A stretch of DNA of 64,000 bases, from contig JAAVVA010000001.1 in NCBI GenBank assembly GCA_018449715.1, positions 1,178,001 through 1,242,000 of the forward strand, written 5' to 3'. Below the pieces are notes generated by a model that saw only the letters and a list, made by a program, of their open reading frames with translations, was not told the DNA's origin and searched no databases. Position 1 is the stretch's first letter, and every line of letters begins with the position of its first letter. The position numbers were made by a program, and so were the translations under genes. This DNA comes from Acidobacteriaceae bacterium dw_441 (GTDB taxonomy: Bacteria > Acidobacteriota > Terriglobia > Terriglobales > Acidobacteriaceae). Below, piece by piece: positions 34,104 through 42,059 of this stretch.

Positions 34104-35444
34104 ATGTCCACACCCCAGGCCGCGAACGAAGCGGCATCCAGCATCAAGCCAGCTACAGGAAAACTAGGCGTCATGATCCCGGGAATGGGAGCCGTCGCGA
34201 CGACTCTGATCGCCGGGGTGGAGGCCGTACGCCGTGGCTTCGCACTCCCGATCGGTTCCACCTCGCAGATGGGAACGATCCGGCTGGGCAAGCGCACCGA
34301 TGCGCGCAGCCCGCTGATCAAGGACTTCGTTCCGCTCGCCTCGCTCGACGATATTGTCTTCACCGGATGGGATATCTTCGGCGGCAACCTGTATGACGCG
34401 GCGAAGACCGCGCAGGTGCTCGACAACGATCAGTTGCAGCAGATGCGTCCGTTCCTCGAGTCGATTGAACCGATGCCCGCGGCCTTCAACCAGCACTATG
34501 TGAAGCGGCTGGAGGGCAAGACGGTGAAGGTCGGCAAGAACAAGTGCGACCTCGCTAACCAGATTCGCAACGACATCGCGGAGTTCAAGACGAAGACCGA
34601 CCGCCAGGTGATGATCTGGTGCGGTTCGACCGAGATCTACCTGGAGCAGGCCCCGGTACACCAGACGCTTGCGGCGTTCGAGAAGGGGCTGGTCGATGAC
34701 GATCCGGCGATCACGCCTTCGATGCTGTATGCGTGGGCGGCGCTGAAGGAGGGTATTCCGTTCATCAACGGCGCTCCGAACCTCACGGTCGATATCCCCG
34801 CGCTGAACGAGCTTTCGCGCAAGATGAACGCTCCGATTGCGGGCAAGGACTTCAAGACCGGTCAGACGTTTATCAAGACCGTGCTCGCGCCTGGATTCAA
34901 GGTTCGCAACCTTGGCATCTCGGGATGGTACTCGACGAACATCCTGGGCAATCGCGACGGCGAGGTGCTGGACGATCCGGAGTCGTTCAAGACGAAGGAG
35001 GTCTCGAAGCTCGGTGTGCTCGAGCACATCCTGCAGCCGGAGCTGCACCCGGAGCTGTACAAGGACCTGTACCACAAGGTGAAGATCAACTACTATCCGC
35101 CGCGCGGCGACAACAAGGAAGGCTGGGACAACATCGACATCTTCGGCTGGCTCGGGTATCCGATGCAGGTGAAGGTCGACTTCCTGTGCCGCGACTCGAT
35201 CCTTGCGGCCCCGCTGGCGCTGGACCTGATCCTGTTCATGGACCTTGCGGCGCGTACGCCTTCGCTGCGTGGAATCGGCATCCAGGAGTGGCTGAGCTTC
35301 TACTTCAAGGACCCGGACACGGCTCCCGGAGTTTACCCGGAGCACGATCTGTTCATCCAGAACATGAAGCTGAAGAACACGCTGCGCCACATCATGGGCG
35401 AGGAGCTGATTACGCACCTCGGGCTGGATTACTACGGCGACTAG
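34104..35444 (+). CDS. Inositol-3-phosphate synthase
   Basis: It converts glucose-6-phosphate to 1L-myo-inositol-1-phosphate with catalytic NAD+, the first step to inositol lipids and inositol-containing solutes. The 446-residue product has the NAD-binding glycine loop GVMIPGMGAVATTLIAGVEA near residue 24 and the family blocks PSMLYAWAALKEGIPFINGAPN, AGKDFKTGQTFIKTVLAPGFKVR and SWYSTNILGN-like GWYSTNILGNRDG. It begins after a candidate promoter and ends at a shared terminator. What the cell makes from inositol is not evident here. Confidence 0.92.
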   Translation: MSTPQAANEAASSIKPATGKLGVMIPGMGAVATTLIAGVEAVRRGFALPIGSTSQMGTIRLGKRTDARSPLIKDFVPLASLDDIVFTGWDIFGGNLYDAAKTAQVLDNDQLQQMRPFLESIEPMPAAFNQHYVKRLEGKTVKVGKNKCDLANQIRNDIAEFKTKTDRQVMIWCGSTEIYLEQAPVHQTLAAFEKGLVDDDPAITPSMLYAWAALKEGIPFINGAPNLTVDIPALNELSRKMNAPIAGKDFKTGQTFIKTVLAPGFKVRNLGISGWYSTNILGNRDGEVLDDPESFKTKEVSKLGVLEHILQPELHPELYKDLYHKVKINYYPPRGDNKEGWDNIDIFGWLGYPMQVKVDFLCRDSILAAPLALDLILFMDLAARTPSLRGIGIQEWLSFYFKDPDTAPGVYPEHDLFIQNMKLKNTLRHIMGEELITHLGLDYYGD

Positions 35445-35474
35445 TCGCTTTCAGAGAAGAGAGAAACGGAACGG

Positions 35475-35515
35475 CGGCTGCGAGATATTCTTTCGCAGCC
35501 GTTGTCGTTTAACTT
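35475..35515. terminator. Bidirectional terminator between inositol synthase and the flagellar operon
   Basis: CGGCTGCGA/TCGCAGCCG, nine pairs with a nine-base loop, followed by TTGTCGTTT. It separates the convergent inositol synthase gene and flgJ. Confidence 0.75.
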
Positions 35516-35850
35516 TTGTGCTGCGTCCTGGCGAGCTTGTCGTGCTCCGCGGTGACCTGCTGCATCACCTGTTTGGCCATGCCGAGTCCGCCGCCCTTTG
35601 CGATAGCGGTGGCGACGGCTTCGACGCCGAAGCCGTTGATGGTGTCGCTGCTCGGGTCCGAGGAGGAGTCGTCGCCGCTGGCCCAGGCGCTCTCCTTGTC
35701 GTCGCCGGAGCGCATGGGCTTCAGCATCTCCTGCAGCAACATGCCTTCGAACTGCTGGGCCGCGTCGGCGAGCTTCGACTGATCGGGAGAAGCTTTGCTG
35801 GTGGTGGTCTGTGCGGACTGCGCCGCCTGTGCGATGGATGCGATGTTCAT
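35509..35850 (-). CDS. flgJ: Flagellar rod-binding protein (FlgJ N-terminal domain only)
   Basis: FlgJ helps the rod cross the periplasm during flagellar assembly. The 113-residue product carries only the rod-binding domain: KLADAAQQFEGMLLQEMLKPMR near residues 27-47 is the signature, and FGVEAVATAIAKGGGLGMAKQVMQQV closes it. The C-terminal muramidase domain of enteric FlgJ is missing, as in several other phyla, so a separate enzyme must open the peptidoglycan. Its ATG overlaps the flgI stop (TGATG), making it the last gene of the operon. Confidence 0.88.
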   Translation of the reverse strand: MNIASIAQAAQSAQTTTSKASPDQSKLADAAQQFEGMLLQEMLKPMRSGDDKESAWASGDDSSSDPSSDTINGFGVEAVATAIAKGGGLGMAKQVMQQVTAEHDKLARTQHKS

Positions 35851-37013
35851 CAGAGGACCTCGATCTCGGCTTCGAGAGCGCCGGCGGACTTCATGGCCTG
35901 AAGGATGGAGATGACGTCGCGCGCGGAGGCTCCGATGGTCTGGAGGCTGCGAACGAGGTCATCGACGGTGGAGCCCTGCTTCAGCTCGATGCGGTTGACA
36001 GGCTTGTCGAGGGCGTCGACGTTGGTCTGTTGCACAACCTCGGTGGTACCACCCTTTGAGAATGGGCCGGGCTGCGAAACCTGGAACTCGCTGACGACGT
36101 TGACGGCGAGTCCACCGTGCAGGATCGACACGGGTTGCAGGACGACGGTGCCGCCGATGACGACGGTGCCGGTGCGCTCGTTCACGATGACCTTGGCGCG
36201 GGGGAAGACGGGGACTTCGATGGATTCGACCTCGGCGAGGAAGGCCGGGACCTCTTCGCCGGTCTTGACGTCGAGCAGGACGCGGCGGCTGTCGATGGGA
36301 TGCGATGCGGCGCGGGCGAGCTTGCGATTGATGGCGTCGGAGACGGCCTCGGCGGTGCGGAAGTCGGCGTCGTTGAGCAGGAGAGAGAACTGGTGCATGC
36401 CCTCGATCTCAAGGGGGACGGGGCGCTCGACGATGGCTCCGTAGGGAACGCGGGCGGTGTTGGGGTGGTTCATCTGGCGCGTGTTGCCGTTGACGCTGAT
36501 AGAGTAGCCGCCGACGACAAGAGGGCCCTGCGCCTGCGCGTAGATGTTGCCGTCCGCTCCATAGAGGGGTGTCATCAGGAGGAGGCCGCCTTCGAGGCTG
36601 CGGGCATCGCCAGCAGAGGAGACGGTGATGTCGAGCTTCGTTCCGGAGCGCGAGAAGGGAGGCATGGTCGCCGAGACGAAGACTGCCGCGAGGTTCTGCA
36701 CGCGGATGGAGGCGGCGGGAACGCGCACGCCCATGCGGAGAAGCGTGGACGACAGGGTTTGAATCGGGAAGGTGGTTTGCTGGCTGTCTCCCGTGCCTGC
36801 AAGTCCGACGACGATACCGTAGCCTACGAGCTGGTTGTCGCGGATGCCTTCGATGCTGGCGATGTCCTTGATGCGCGCAAGCTTCTGCGGCGCGTTCTCG
36901 AGCGCCGAAAGATGCGATGCGGCAAAGAGAAGAGAGAGAAGGCAGAGGAGCCATGCTGCGGGTCTCTGCGGCGGCATCGTGCTCGCGCTGATAGCGAAGT
37001 ACTGTCGGGTCAT
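35850..37013 (-). CDS. flgI: Flagellar P-ring protein
   Basis: FlgI forms the periplasmic ring that bears the flagellar rod at the peptidoglycan. The 387-residue product has a signal peptide (LLCLLSLLFAASHLSALE) and the family start ARIKDIASIEGIRDNQLVGYGIVVGLAGTGDS, then GGLLLMTPLYGADGNIYAQAQGPL, RVPYGAIVERPVP, VVIGGTVVLQPVSILHGGL and the C-terminal helix LDDLVRSLQ-like VDDLVRSLQTIGASARDVISILQAMKSAGAL. The alternative ATG 36977 would shorten the signal peptide's n-region. It starts eight bases after the flgH stop. Confidence 0.95.
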   Translation of the reverse strand: MTRQYFAISASTMPPQRPAAWLLCLLSLLFAASHLSALENAPQKLARIKDIASIEGIRDNQLVGYGIVVGLAGTGDSQQTTFPIQTLSSTLLRMGVRVPAASIRVQNLAAVFVSATMPPFSRSGTKLDITVSSAGDARSLEGGLLLMTPLYGADGNIYAQAQGPLVVGGYSISVNGNTRQMNHPNTARVPYGAIVERPVPLEIEGMHQFSLLLNDADFRTAEAVSDAINRKLARAASHPIDSRRVLLDVKTGEEVPAFLAEVESIEVPVFPRAKVIVNERTGTVVIGGTVVLQPVSILHGGLAVNVVSEFQVSQPGPFSKGGTTEVVQQTNVDALDKPVNRIELKQGSTVDDLVRSLQTIGASARDVISILQAMKSAGALEAEIEVL

Positions 37014-37021
37014 AACGTGGC

Positions 37022-37741
37022 CTAGAAGATCAGAACCTGTTGCAGGAAGCGCACGAAGGCGTTGGGCCGGTGCGTGTAATCGTTGATGATGCCCTTGCCG
37101 ACGACCTTCAGTTCGAGGCTGGAGATGGCGGTGGAGAGAATCTGGTTCTGCTGAGAGATGTCCTCGGGGCGGACGACGCCGTGCAGAAGGATGGTCTGGG
37201 TCTGCTGGCTGAACTCGACCTGGCGGGCGGCTTCGATGACGAGCATTCCGTTGGGAAGCACCTCGACCACGTGACCGCCGAGAATTGTGGTCAGGCTGGA
37301 GTTGGTCTGGCTGGTGCCCTGCGCGTTCAGGCCCGAGGCGGAGTTCTGGTTGACGAGGTTCTGGAGAGCGTTGCCCGCATGCAGCGCACCGATCAGGCTC
37401 GATACCTGCGAGCTGGCGTTCGAGGCCCGGGTGTTCTTCACGGTGCCGTCGGTTGAGGCGGCGAGGCTTTCGTCGACGACGACGGAGATGAGGTCGTTGG
37501 GGCGCATGGCGCGGAGGTCCGCCGACATGCGGGCGAGCGGGCCGTTATCGATCCAGATGGAGCCGGGAGTCTTGGGCAGGGAACTGCTCGCACGCACGCG
37601 AGCGAGGTAGGCGTCGAGCGAGGTCTGCACGGGGTCGGGCTTCGGAGTCGTGCCTGGAAGCTTTGGTACCTTCGCGTGGCTCTCTGAGGCAAGAGCGAGG
37701 AGGCAGGCTAGAAAAAGCGAATAGGCGAGGTGATGCTTCAT
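37022..37741 (-). CDS. flgH: Flagellar L-ring protein
   Basis: FlgH forms the outer-membrane ring of the basal body. The 239-residue product carries DLRAMRPNDLISVVVDESLAAS, LTTILGGHVVEVLPNGMLVIEAARQVEF and LHGVVRPEDISQQNQILSTAISSLELKVVGKGIINDY, all diagnostic. The N-terminus (MKHHLAYSLFLACLLALAS) has a cysteine at 13, but the lipobox (FLAC) is poor, so lipidation is uncertain; most FlgH are lipoproteins. Its ATG overlaps the flgA stop (ATGA). Confidence 0.95.
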   Translation of the reverse strand: MKHHLAYSLFLACLLALASESHAKVPKLPGTTPKPDPVQTSLDAYLARVRASSSLPKTPGSIWIDNGPLARMSADLRAMRPNDLISVVVDESLAASTDGTVKNTRASNASSQVSSLIGALHAGNALQNLVNQNSASGLNAQGTSQTNSSLTTILGGHVVEVLPNGMLVIEAARQVEFSQQTQTILLHGVVRPEDISQQNQILSTAISSLELKVVGKGIINDYTHRPNAFVRFLQQVLIF

Positions 37742-38253
37742 GGCATGATCTCCACGTTGCCGGGACCGCGAACGATGCCGGTCAGTGCGCGTGGTTCGCC
37801 TGTCTCAAGCCCTGTGCGGAGAAGACGGACGCGCACGCGGTTGCCGGTGGCTCCACTTTCTTCGGCCTTACCCGCGACCTCGATGCGGAGGTTGCGCTGC
37901 TGTCCCCAGAGCTGTACTAGGTCGCCCGCGTGGACGACCGGGAAGGGCGTGTTCGCGGCCTGGGCGTTGCGCGGGGAATCGGAGGGCAGAGGCAGGGTGA
38001 TCGAAGGCCGCTCGGGATGGCTGCAGCTTACGACGGTCGCCCAGCTCTGGTTGAGCAGGGGGTCGCGACGCACGGAGGCGACGCGGTATCCCTCCTGCGA
38101 GGCGACGGTCTCGGGCGTGACGACCGTTTGCGTGGCGCGGAGAGCAAGCTCGGGCGTGCTCGCGCAGAAGGGCGACGGCGTGGCCGCCATCGCGCTGCCT
38201 GCGAGTGAAAGTCCTGCCGCGAGGAACAGAGACATCCTGAGAAGGAGAGCCAT
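37738..38253 (-). CDS. flgA: Flagellar P-ring chaperone FlgA
   Basis: FlgA is a periplasmic chaperone that assists P-ring assembly. The 171-residue product has a signal peptide ending GSAMA, and its C-terminal SAF-like region (VVHAGDLVQLWGQQRNLRIEVAGKAEESGATGNRVRVRLL) matches the family block with 'G..V.V......GR.G..I.V'. It is shorter and more diverged at the N-terminus than enteric FlgA. ATG 38253 has AGGAG seven bases upstream; the frame opens earlier. It lies between flgG and flgH, the common order in this phylum. Confidence 0.82.
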   Translation of the reverse strand: MALLLRMSLFLAAGLSLAGSAMAATPSPFCASTPELALRATQTVVTPETVASQEGYRVASVRRDPLLNQSWATVVSCSHPERPSITLPLPSDSPRNAQAANTPFPVVHAGDLVQLWGQQRNLRIEVAGKAEESGATGNRVRVRLLRTGLETGEPRALTGIVRGPGNVEIMP

Positions 38254-38263
38254 TGCGTAGCTC

Positions 38264-39052
38264 CTAGCGGACCATGCCATTGATCTGGGAGTACATATCG
38301 TCGGCGACGTGGACGACCTTGGAGTTGCTCTCATAGGCGCGCTGGGCGAGGATCATCTGTACAAACTCGCTGACGACATCGACGTTCGAGCCTTCGAGGT
38401 AGCCCTGCTGCAGGGTCCCGACTCCGGTGTTGCCGCCGGGGTTGTCGGTGATCGGAACGCCCGAGGCGTCGGTCTGGGCGAAGAGATTGCCACCGAGCGA
38501 CTGCAGGCCACCGGAGTTGGTGAAGGTGGCAAGCTGGATGGTTCCGAACTGTGCCGGAACGGCCTGTCCGGGAATGGTGCCGGAGACGACGCCGTACTGC
38601 GAGATGACGACGTTCTGCGCGTTCGCGGGAATCGTGATGGAGGGGATGAGCGGGTCTCCGTCGGCGGTGACGAGCTGTCCCTGGTTGGTCGGGTGGAAGT
38701 TGCCGGAGCGCGTGTAGGCGATGGTGCCGTCGGTGCGCTGGATCTGGAAGAAGCCGTTGCCCTGGATGGCGATGTCGTAGGGGTTCGAGGTCTGGTTGTA
38801 GTCGCCCTGCGTCATGATGATCTCGGTGGCGGCGGAGCGCGTGCCGAGGCCGATCTGGAGACCGGCTGAGGTGGTCTGCTGGGTCTGGGGCGAGCCGGGC
38901 GTGATCATGTTCTGGTAGATCATGTCCTCGAACTGGAGACGGCGGCGGCGAAAGCCCGCGGTCGCGGAGTTGGCGAGGTTGTTGGCCACAGTATCGAGGT
39001 TGGCCTGCTGGGCGCTCATGCCGCTGGCTGCTGTGTAGAGTGCGCGAATCAT
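38264..39052 (-). CDS. flgG: Flagellar distal rod protein
   Basis: FlgG forms the distal rod, the drive shaft of the flagellum. The 262-residue length matches. The N-terminal MIRALYTAASGMSAQQANLDTVANNLANSATAGFRRRRLQFEDM and C-terminal LEGSNVDVVSEFVQMILAQRAYESNSKVVHVADDMYSQING are the conserved rod/hook segments, and YDIAIQGNGFFQIQRTDGTIAYTRSGNF is the D1 motif. AAGGAG precedes the start by seven bases. Confidence 0.96.
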   Translation of the reverse strand: MIRALYTAASGMSAQQANLDTVANNLANSATAGFRRRRLQFEDMIYQNMITPGSPQTQQTTSAGLQIGLGTRSAATEIIMTQGDYNQTSNPYDIAIQGNGFFQIQRTDGTIAYTRSGNFHPTNQGQLVTADGDPLIPSITIPANAQNVVISQYGVVSGTIPGQAVPAQFGTIQLATFTNSGGLQSLGGNLFAQTDASGVPITDNPGGNTGVGTLQQGYLEGSNVDVVSEFVQMILAQRAYESNSKVVHVADDMYSQINGMVR

Positions 39053-39097
39053 CTTGTTCTCCTTGGTGCTGTCGTTTGCTCGTTCAGGGGATTAGGC

Positions 39098-39853
39098 TCA
39101 GACGCGGGAAAGTTCTTCCGTCGCTGTCTTGTCGAACTCGTTATGGAAGACGCTGAGCGCCTTCTGCATCATCTCGGCCTGGCGCCCGACGAGCACGAGC
39201 TGCATCGAGCCGTGGATGGCGTCCTGGTTGGCGCCTTCGATGGAGCCCTGCTCGATCGCTCCACGGCCGGGGACAGGTTTTTCCCCGTTGGCCGTAAAGC
39301 GATTGGTGCCCTCCGCCGTGAGAGCGTAGCGGTTGGCAAAGTCGAAGAGAGCGACGCGCCCCACGATGGAGTTTCCGGCCTCGGTGGCGACCGAGACGCT
39401 GCCGTCGGGAGAGATGGTGATGTCTCCGGTGGGGATGGTGATGGGCTTCAGTTGCGCGTTCAGCACAGGCTCACCGATCGAGGTTTCGAGGACGCCGGTG
39501 GGAGAGCGCTGGAAGGCTCCGTCGCGTGTATAGCGGACGCCGTTCTTTGTCTGGATGGCGAAGAAGCCGTCGCCCTGAATCGCGAGGTCCAGGGGATTGC
39601 CGGTAGAGGCGAGCTGTCCCTGCCCGAGATCGAGCGCGTTGCCGCCGAGGATTCCGAAGCCGTTGACGGTGTGGCCCACCTGCGAGGCCTCGGGCGAGTC
39701 GGGGCGCAGGCTGTCGACCAGCACGCCGCGAAAGAAGTCGCGCTGCGCTCGGAAGCCGTTGGTTCCCGCGTTCGAAAGGTTGTTGGCCGCGGTGTCGAGC
39801 GCCTGTGTGCGCGCCATCAATCCTGTGTATGCCGCATAGAGTCCACTGTCCAT
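39098..39853 (-). CDS. flgF: Flagellar proximal rod protein FlgF
   Basis: This rod component sits below FlgG. The product is 251 residues from the preferred ATG 39853 (MDSGLYAAYTGLMARTQALD...NNLSNAGTNGFRA); another ATG three codons upstream is possible. The central LDLAIQGDGFFAIQTKNGVRYTRDGAF and C-terminal IEGANQDAIHGSMQLVLVGRQAEMMQKALSVF fit FlgF better than FlgG. It heads the leftward operon flgF-G-A-H-I-J. No clear ribosome site precedes either start, and a sigma-54-like element predicts a transcript beginning almost at the ATG. Confidence 0.88.
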   Translation of the reverse strand: MDSGLYAAYTGLMARTQALDTAANNLSNAGTNGFRAQRDFFRGVLVDSLRPDSPEASQVGHTVNGFGILGGNALDLGQGQLASTGNPLDLAIQGDGFFAIQTKNGVRYTRDGAFQRSPTGVLETSIGEPVLNAQLKPITIPTGDITISPDGSVSVATEAGNSIVGRVALFDFANRYALTAEGTNRFTANGEKPVPGRGAIEQGSIEGANQDAIHGSMQLVLVGRQAEMMQKALSVFHNEFDKTATEELSRV

Positions 39854-39865
39854 GCCCGGCATCGA

Positions 39866-39882
39866 AGCATCCGGCGTGCCAA
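39866..39882 (-). promoter_or_regulatory. Candidate sigma-54 promoter of the flagellar operon
   Basis: The minus strand reads TTGGCACGCCGGATGCT. It has the -24 GG and -12 GC elements exactly ten bases apart and the full TGGCACG half. The predicted start would fall at about 39855, nearly on the flgF ATG. Confidence 0.35.
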
Positions 39883-39935
39883 AGTAACGGTACGTTGGGT
39901 TAGAGCGAACTAAGCTTCGAAGGGAGCAAAGTGTC

Positions 39936-39962
39936 TCAAGCGTCGTCGGGTTCTGCCGATAG
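39936..39962 (+). promoter_or_regulatory. Candidate sigma-28 (FliA) promoter of the cheY/cheX pair
   Basis: TCAA, a 15-base spacer, then GCCGATAG. This matches the flagellar class-3 consensus TAAA-N15-GCCGATAA at 10 of 12 positions, 32 bases before the cheY start. Confidence 0.5.
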
Positions 39963-39994
39963 TAGCTGCAAAAGCAACAGATTGTGGAGGGTAC

Positions 39995-40378
39995 GTGCGA
40001 GCGCTCATTATTGATGACTCAGCGGTGATGCGGAAGGTGGTCGAACGGGCACTGCGCCAGTCGGGCATCGATTTCACCGAGGTTCTGCAGGCTTCGAACG
40101 GCGAAGAGGCGCTGGAGGCGCTGCGAGGCGATGCGGCCAACAAGCTCAACCTTATCGTCAGCGACATTAACATGCCGGTGATGGACGGGCTGCAGTTTCT
40201 GGAGACGCGTCGTGACCAGAACCTTGCGCCGGGAGTTCCGGTGGTGATGATTACGACGGAGGGAAGCGAGCCCTTCGTTCTGCGGGCCATTGCGGCAGGG
40301 GCCAGGGGCTATATTTGCAAACCTTTCACTGCGGAGCAGGTGAAGGAGCGTGTGATTCCCCTGCTTGGAGCCGCCTGA
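39995..40378 (+). CDS. CheY-like single-domain response regulator
   Basis: A 127-residue stand-alone receiver. All phosphorylation residues are present at standard spacing: the acid pair Asp-7/Asp-8 (IIDDSAVMRK), phospho-acceptor Asp-57 (LIVSDINMPVMDG), Thr-87 and Lys-109 (YICKPFTAEQ). The GTG start follows GGAGG by four bases. It is co-transcribed with a CheX-like phosphatase gene and divergent from the flagellar operon, with a sigma-28-like promoter, so it probably carries the chemotaxis signal to the motor switch. Confidence 0.92.
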   Translation: MRALIIDDSAVMRKVVERALRQSGIDFTEVLQASNGEEALEALRGDAANKLNLIVSDINMPVMDGLQFLETRRDQNLAPGVPVVMITTEGSEPFVLRAIAAGARGYICKPFTAEQVKERVIPLLGAA

Positions 40379-40380
40379 GA

Positions 40381-40836
40381 ATGCCCTTAAAGATCGAATA
40401 CAACGATTGGGCGGGCAGGCTCGATTCCTCCGTCTCAGCGGTCTTTGAGACGATGCTGGCGCGGAGCTGCTCGCCTACGGAGAAGATGGGCGGCATCGTT
40501 CAGCCTGTCTCGGCGAAGATCCTGTTCTCGGGCGCGATCGACGGCGAGTTTGTGCTGTATGCGAGCCGCTCGGTGGCGCAGGTGACGGCGGAGGCTCTGC
40601 TGGGACAGGTGGCCGGCGCTGACGACCCCATGATCGAGGACGCGATGGGAGAGCTGTGCAACATGATCGCGGGCGACTGGAAGAGCAAGCTCGAAACAGA
40701 GCAGGCGACGTGCGCGATCTCTTCGCCGATGGTGTCGAAGATCGACGGAGGAGCTGAGGGCCTGACCTCGGGGGATGGTTTCCATCGCTTCTACAGCTTC
40801 GAGGGGAATGTGTTTGGGGTGCAGATGGCTCTTTGA
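40381..40836 (+). CDS. CheX-like chemotaxis phosphatase
   Basis: A 151-residue protein of the CheC/CheX/FliY phosphatase fold. The catalytic E-x2-N signature is at residues 91-94 (GELCNMIAGDWKSKL); only one such motif is visible, as in CheX. It starts two bases after the cheY stop, strongly suggesting that it dephosphorylates that CheY-P. The N-terminal half (ARSCSPTEKMGG, KILFSGAIDGEFVLYAS) fits the family's beta sheet. It is followed by a strong bidirectional terminator. Confidence 0.82.
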   Translation: MPLKIEYNDWAGRLDSSVSAVFETMLARSCSPTEKMGGIVQPVSAKILFSGAIDGEFVLYASRSVAQVTAEALLGQVAGADDPMIEDAMGELCNMIAGDWKSKLETEQATCAISSPMVSKIDGGAEGLTSGDGFHRFYSFEGNVFGVQMAL

Positions 40837-40852
40837 ATGTCTGCATGAGAGC

Positions 40853-40891
40853 AACGGAAACGGGGTGCCGATGAGGCACCCCGTTTCCGTT
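40853..40891. terminator. Strong bidirectional terminator after cheY/cheX
   Basis: A perfect 17-pair inverted repeat (arms 40853-40869 and 40875-40891) with five-base loop GATGA. A/T-rich outer pairs give a T-rich end on both strands. It separates the cheX-like gene from the convergent hypothetical gene. Confidence 0.9.
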
Positions 40892-40908
40892 GGAAGGATC
40901 AAAGTCCG

Positions 40909-41853
40909 TTAGTGTACGACGGACTGAAAGAGAGGCGACTTGAGCAGGCTGGCGAACTGGCTGTCTGAGGAGGCATAGGAGACGGTCAGAGTGCCTGAGT
41001 TCGAGTCGATGGTGGTCAGGTCGAGCGCCGTCTTCTCCAAGGGATTGCCCTGCGTCTTCTTGAGCAGCGAGACGCCCTTGAGCAGCGTGGCGCACGTGGC
41101 AGCGGTCATCGTGTCGCTCATCACCACGGCCATGTCGAACTTCACTCCGTTCTGGAAGTCCATCGTGTAGCGCGAAGTCTTCATGCGGTCGCGGACCACG
41201 TCATAGTCGCCGAGCTGCGAGGCATCGCCCAGAACGGACTGCATCATCGTCTGCGTGCCCTTCTGGTCGAGGATGCTCCAGACAGCATTCTGGTCGACGG
41301 AGAGCATCTGGTCCACCATCTCGCTGTTGCTGAGGAAGCTCTGCTGGAGGCCGTCACGCACATCGAGCGCGGACTGCAGAGAGGAGCGGTCGCCGAAGAC
41401 CATCGTGGTCTGGTTGAGGAAGGCTACGCTCATACCGTTCTGCCCCATTGGGTAGATGCTGTTGCTGCGCAGCATGGTGGGCTTGATCTTGTTCTTGACG
41501 AAGTTCGCCATGATCTCGCGGGTGTGGAACTGACCCTGCGCGATGCCGACGATGCGCGAGCTCTGCGCGCCGTCGCGGAAGGCGGCGAAGGTGAGGACGT
41601 CGGCGTCCTGATCGACCTTCAGGCCAGAGCTTTTCAGGGCGCCCTCAAGCTTCTTCAGCTCGGGAGGAAGGACGCGGTTCTTCAACTCCATTGCCGCAGA
41701 AGAGTTCTGCATGGCGCGGTAGTCGACCGAGATGATCTGCTGGACTTCGCGGGGGATCGAGGCCTTCGCGTCGTTTGAGAGCTGGGCCGCCGAACAGAGT
41801 CCAGCGGAGAGGGCGAGCAAGGTGATGGGGAAAACAAGCTTTCGTGTCTGCAA
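40909..41853 (-). CDS. Secreted protein of unknown function
   Basis: A 314-residue exported protein. TTG 41853 is the likely start: CAGGAG lies nine bases upstream and a signal peptide (LQTRKLVFPITLLALSAGLCSAAQ) begins there. The mature part has no cysteine-rich or catalytic motif I recognise; it alternates short strands and helices (VDYRAMQNSSAAMELKNRVLPPELKKLE, FLNQTTMVFGDRSSLQSALDVRDGL). The latter resembles DUF3352-like proteins, where 'A..g..L..al..r.G' recurs, but this is a loose impression. It stands alone between a terminator and ftcD. Confidence 0.6.
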   Translation of the reverse strand: MQTRKLVFPITLLALSAGLCSAAQLSNDAKASIPREVQQIISVDYRAMQNSSAAMELKNRVLPPELKKLEGALKSSGLKVDQDADVLTFAAFRDGAQSSRIVGIAQGQFHTREIMANFVKNKIKPTMLRSNSIYPMGQNGMSVAFLNQTTMVFGDRSSLQSALDVRDGLQQSFLSNSEMVDQMLSVDQNAVWSILDQKGTQTMMQSVLGDASQLGDYDVVRDRMKTSRYTMDFQNGVKFDMAVVMSDTMTAATCATLLKGVSLLKKTQGNPLEKTALDLTTIDSNSGTLTVSYASSDSQFASLLKSPLFQSVVH

Positions 41854-42059
41854 CGGAATAAACTCCTGAAACCGGGGATGCGGGGCTCTGGGCCGTGCAT
41901 CTCCTCTATTGTTTCGTGATTCTTGAATGCCAGGCAAGCCTCGGTATCTGAAGCTTGGACGTAGAAGCCGCAGGGAAGGTCGCGCGTGTCCCTGGCAAAT
42001 TCATCGGCAGGAACACCAGTTTCCTGCAATGGGAAAGTAGTGTTCCGGCTTCAAAAGGA

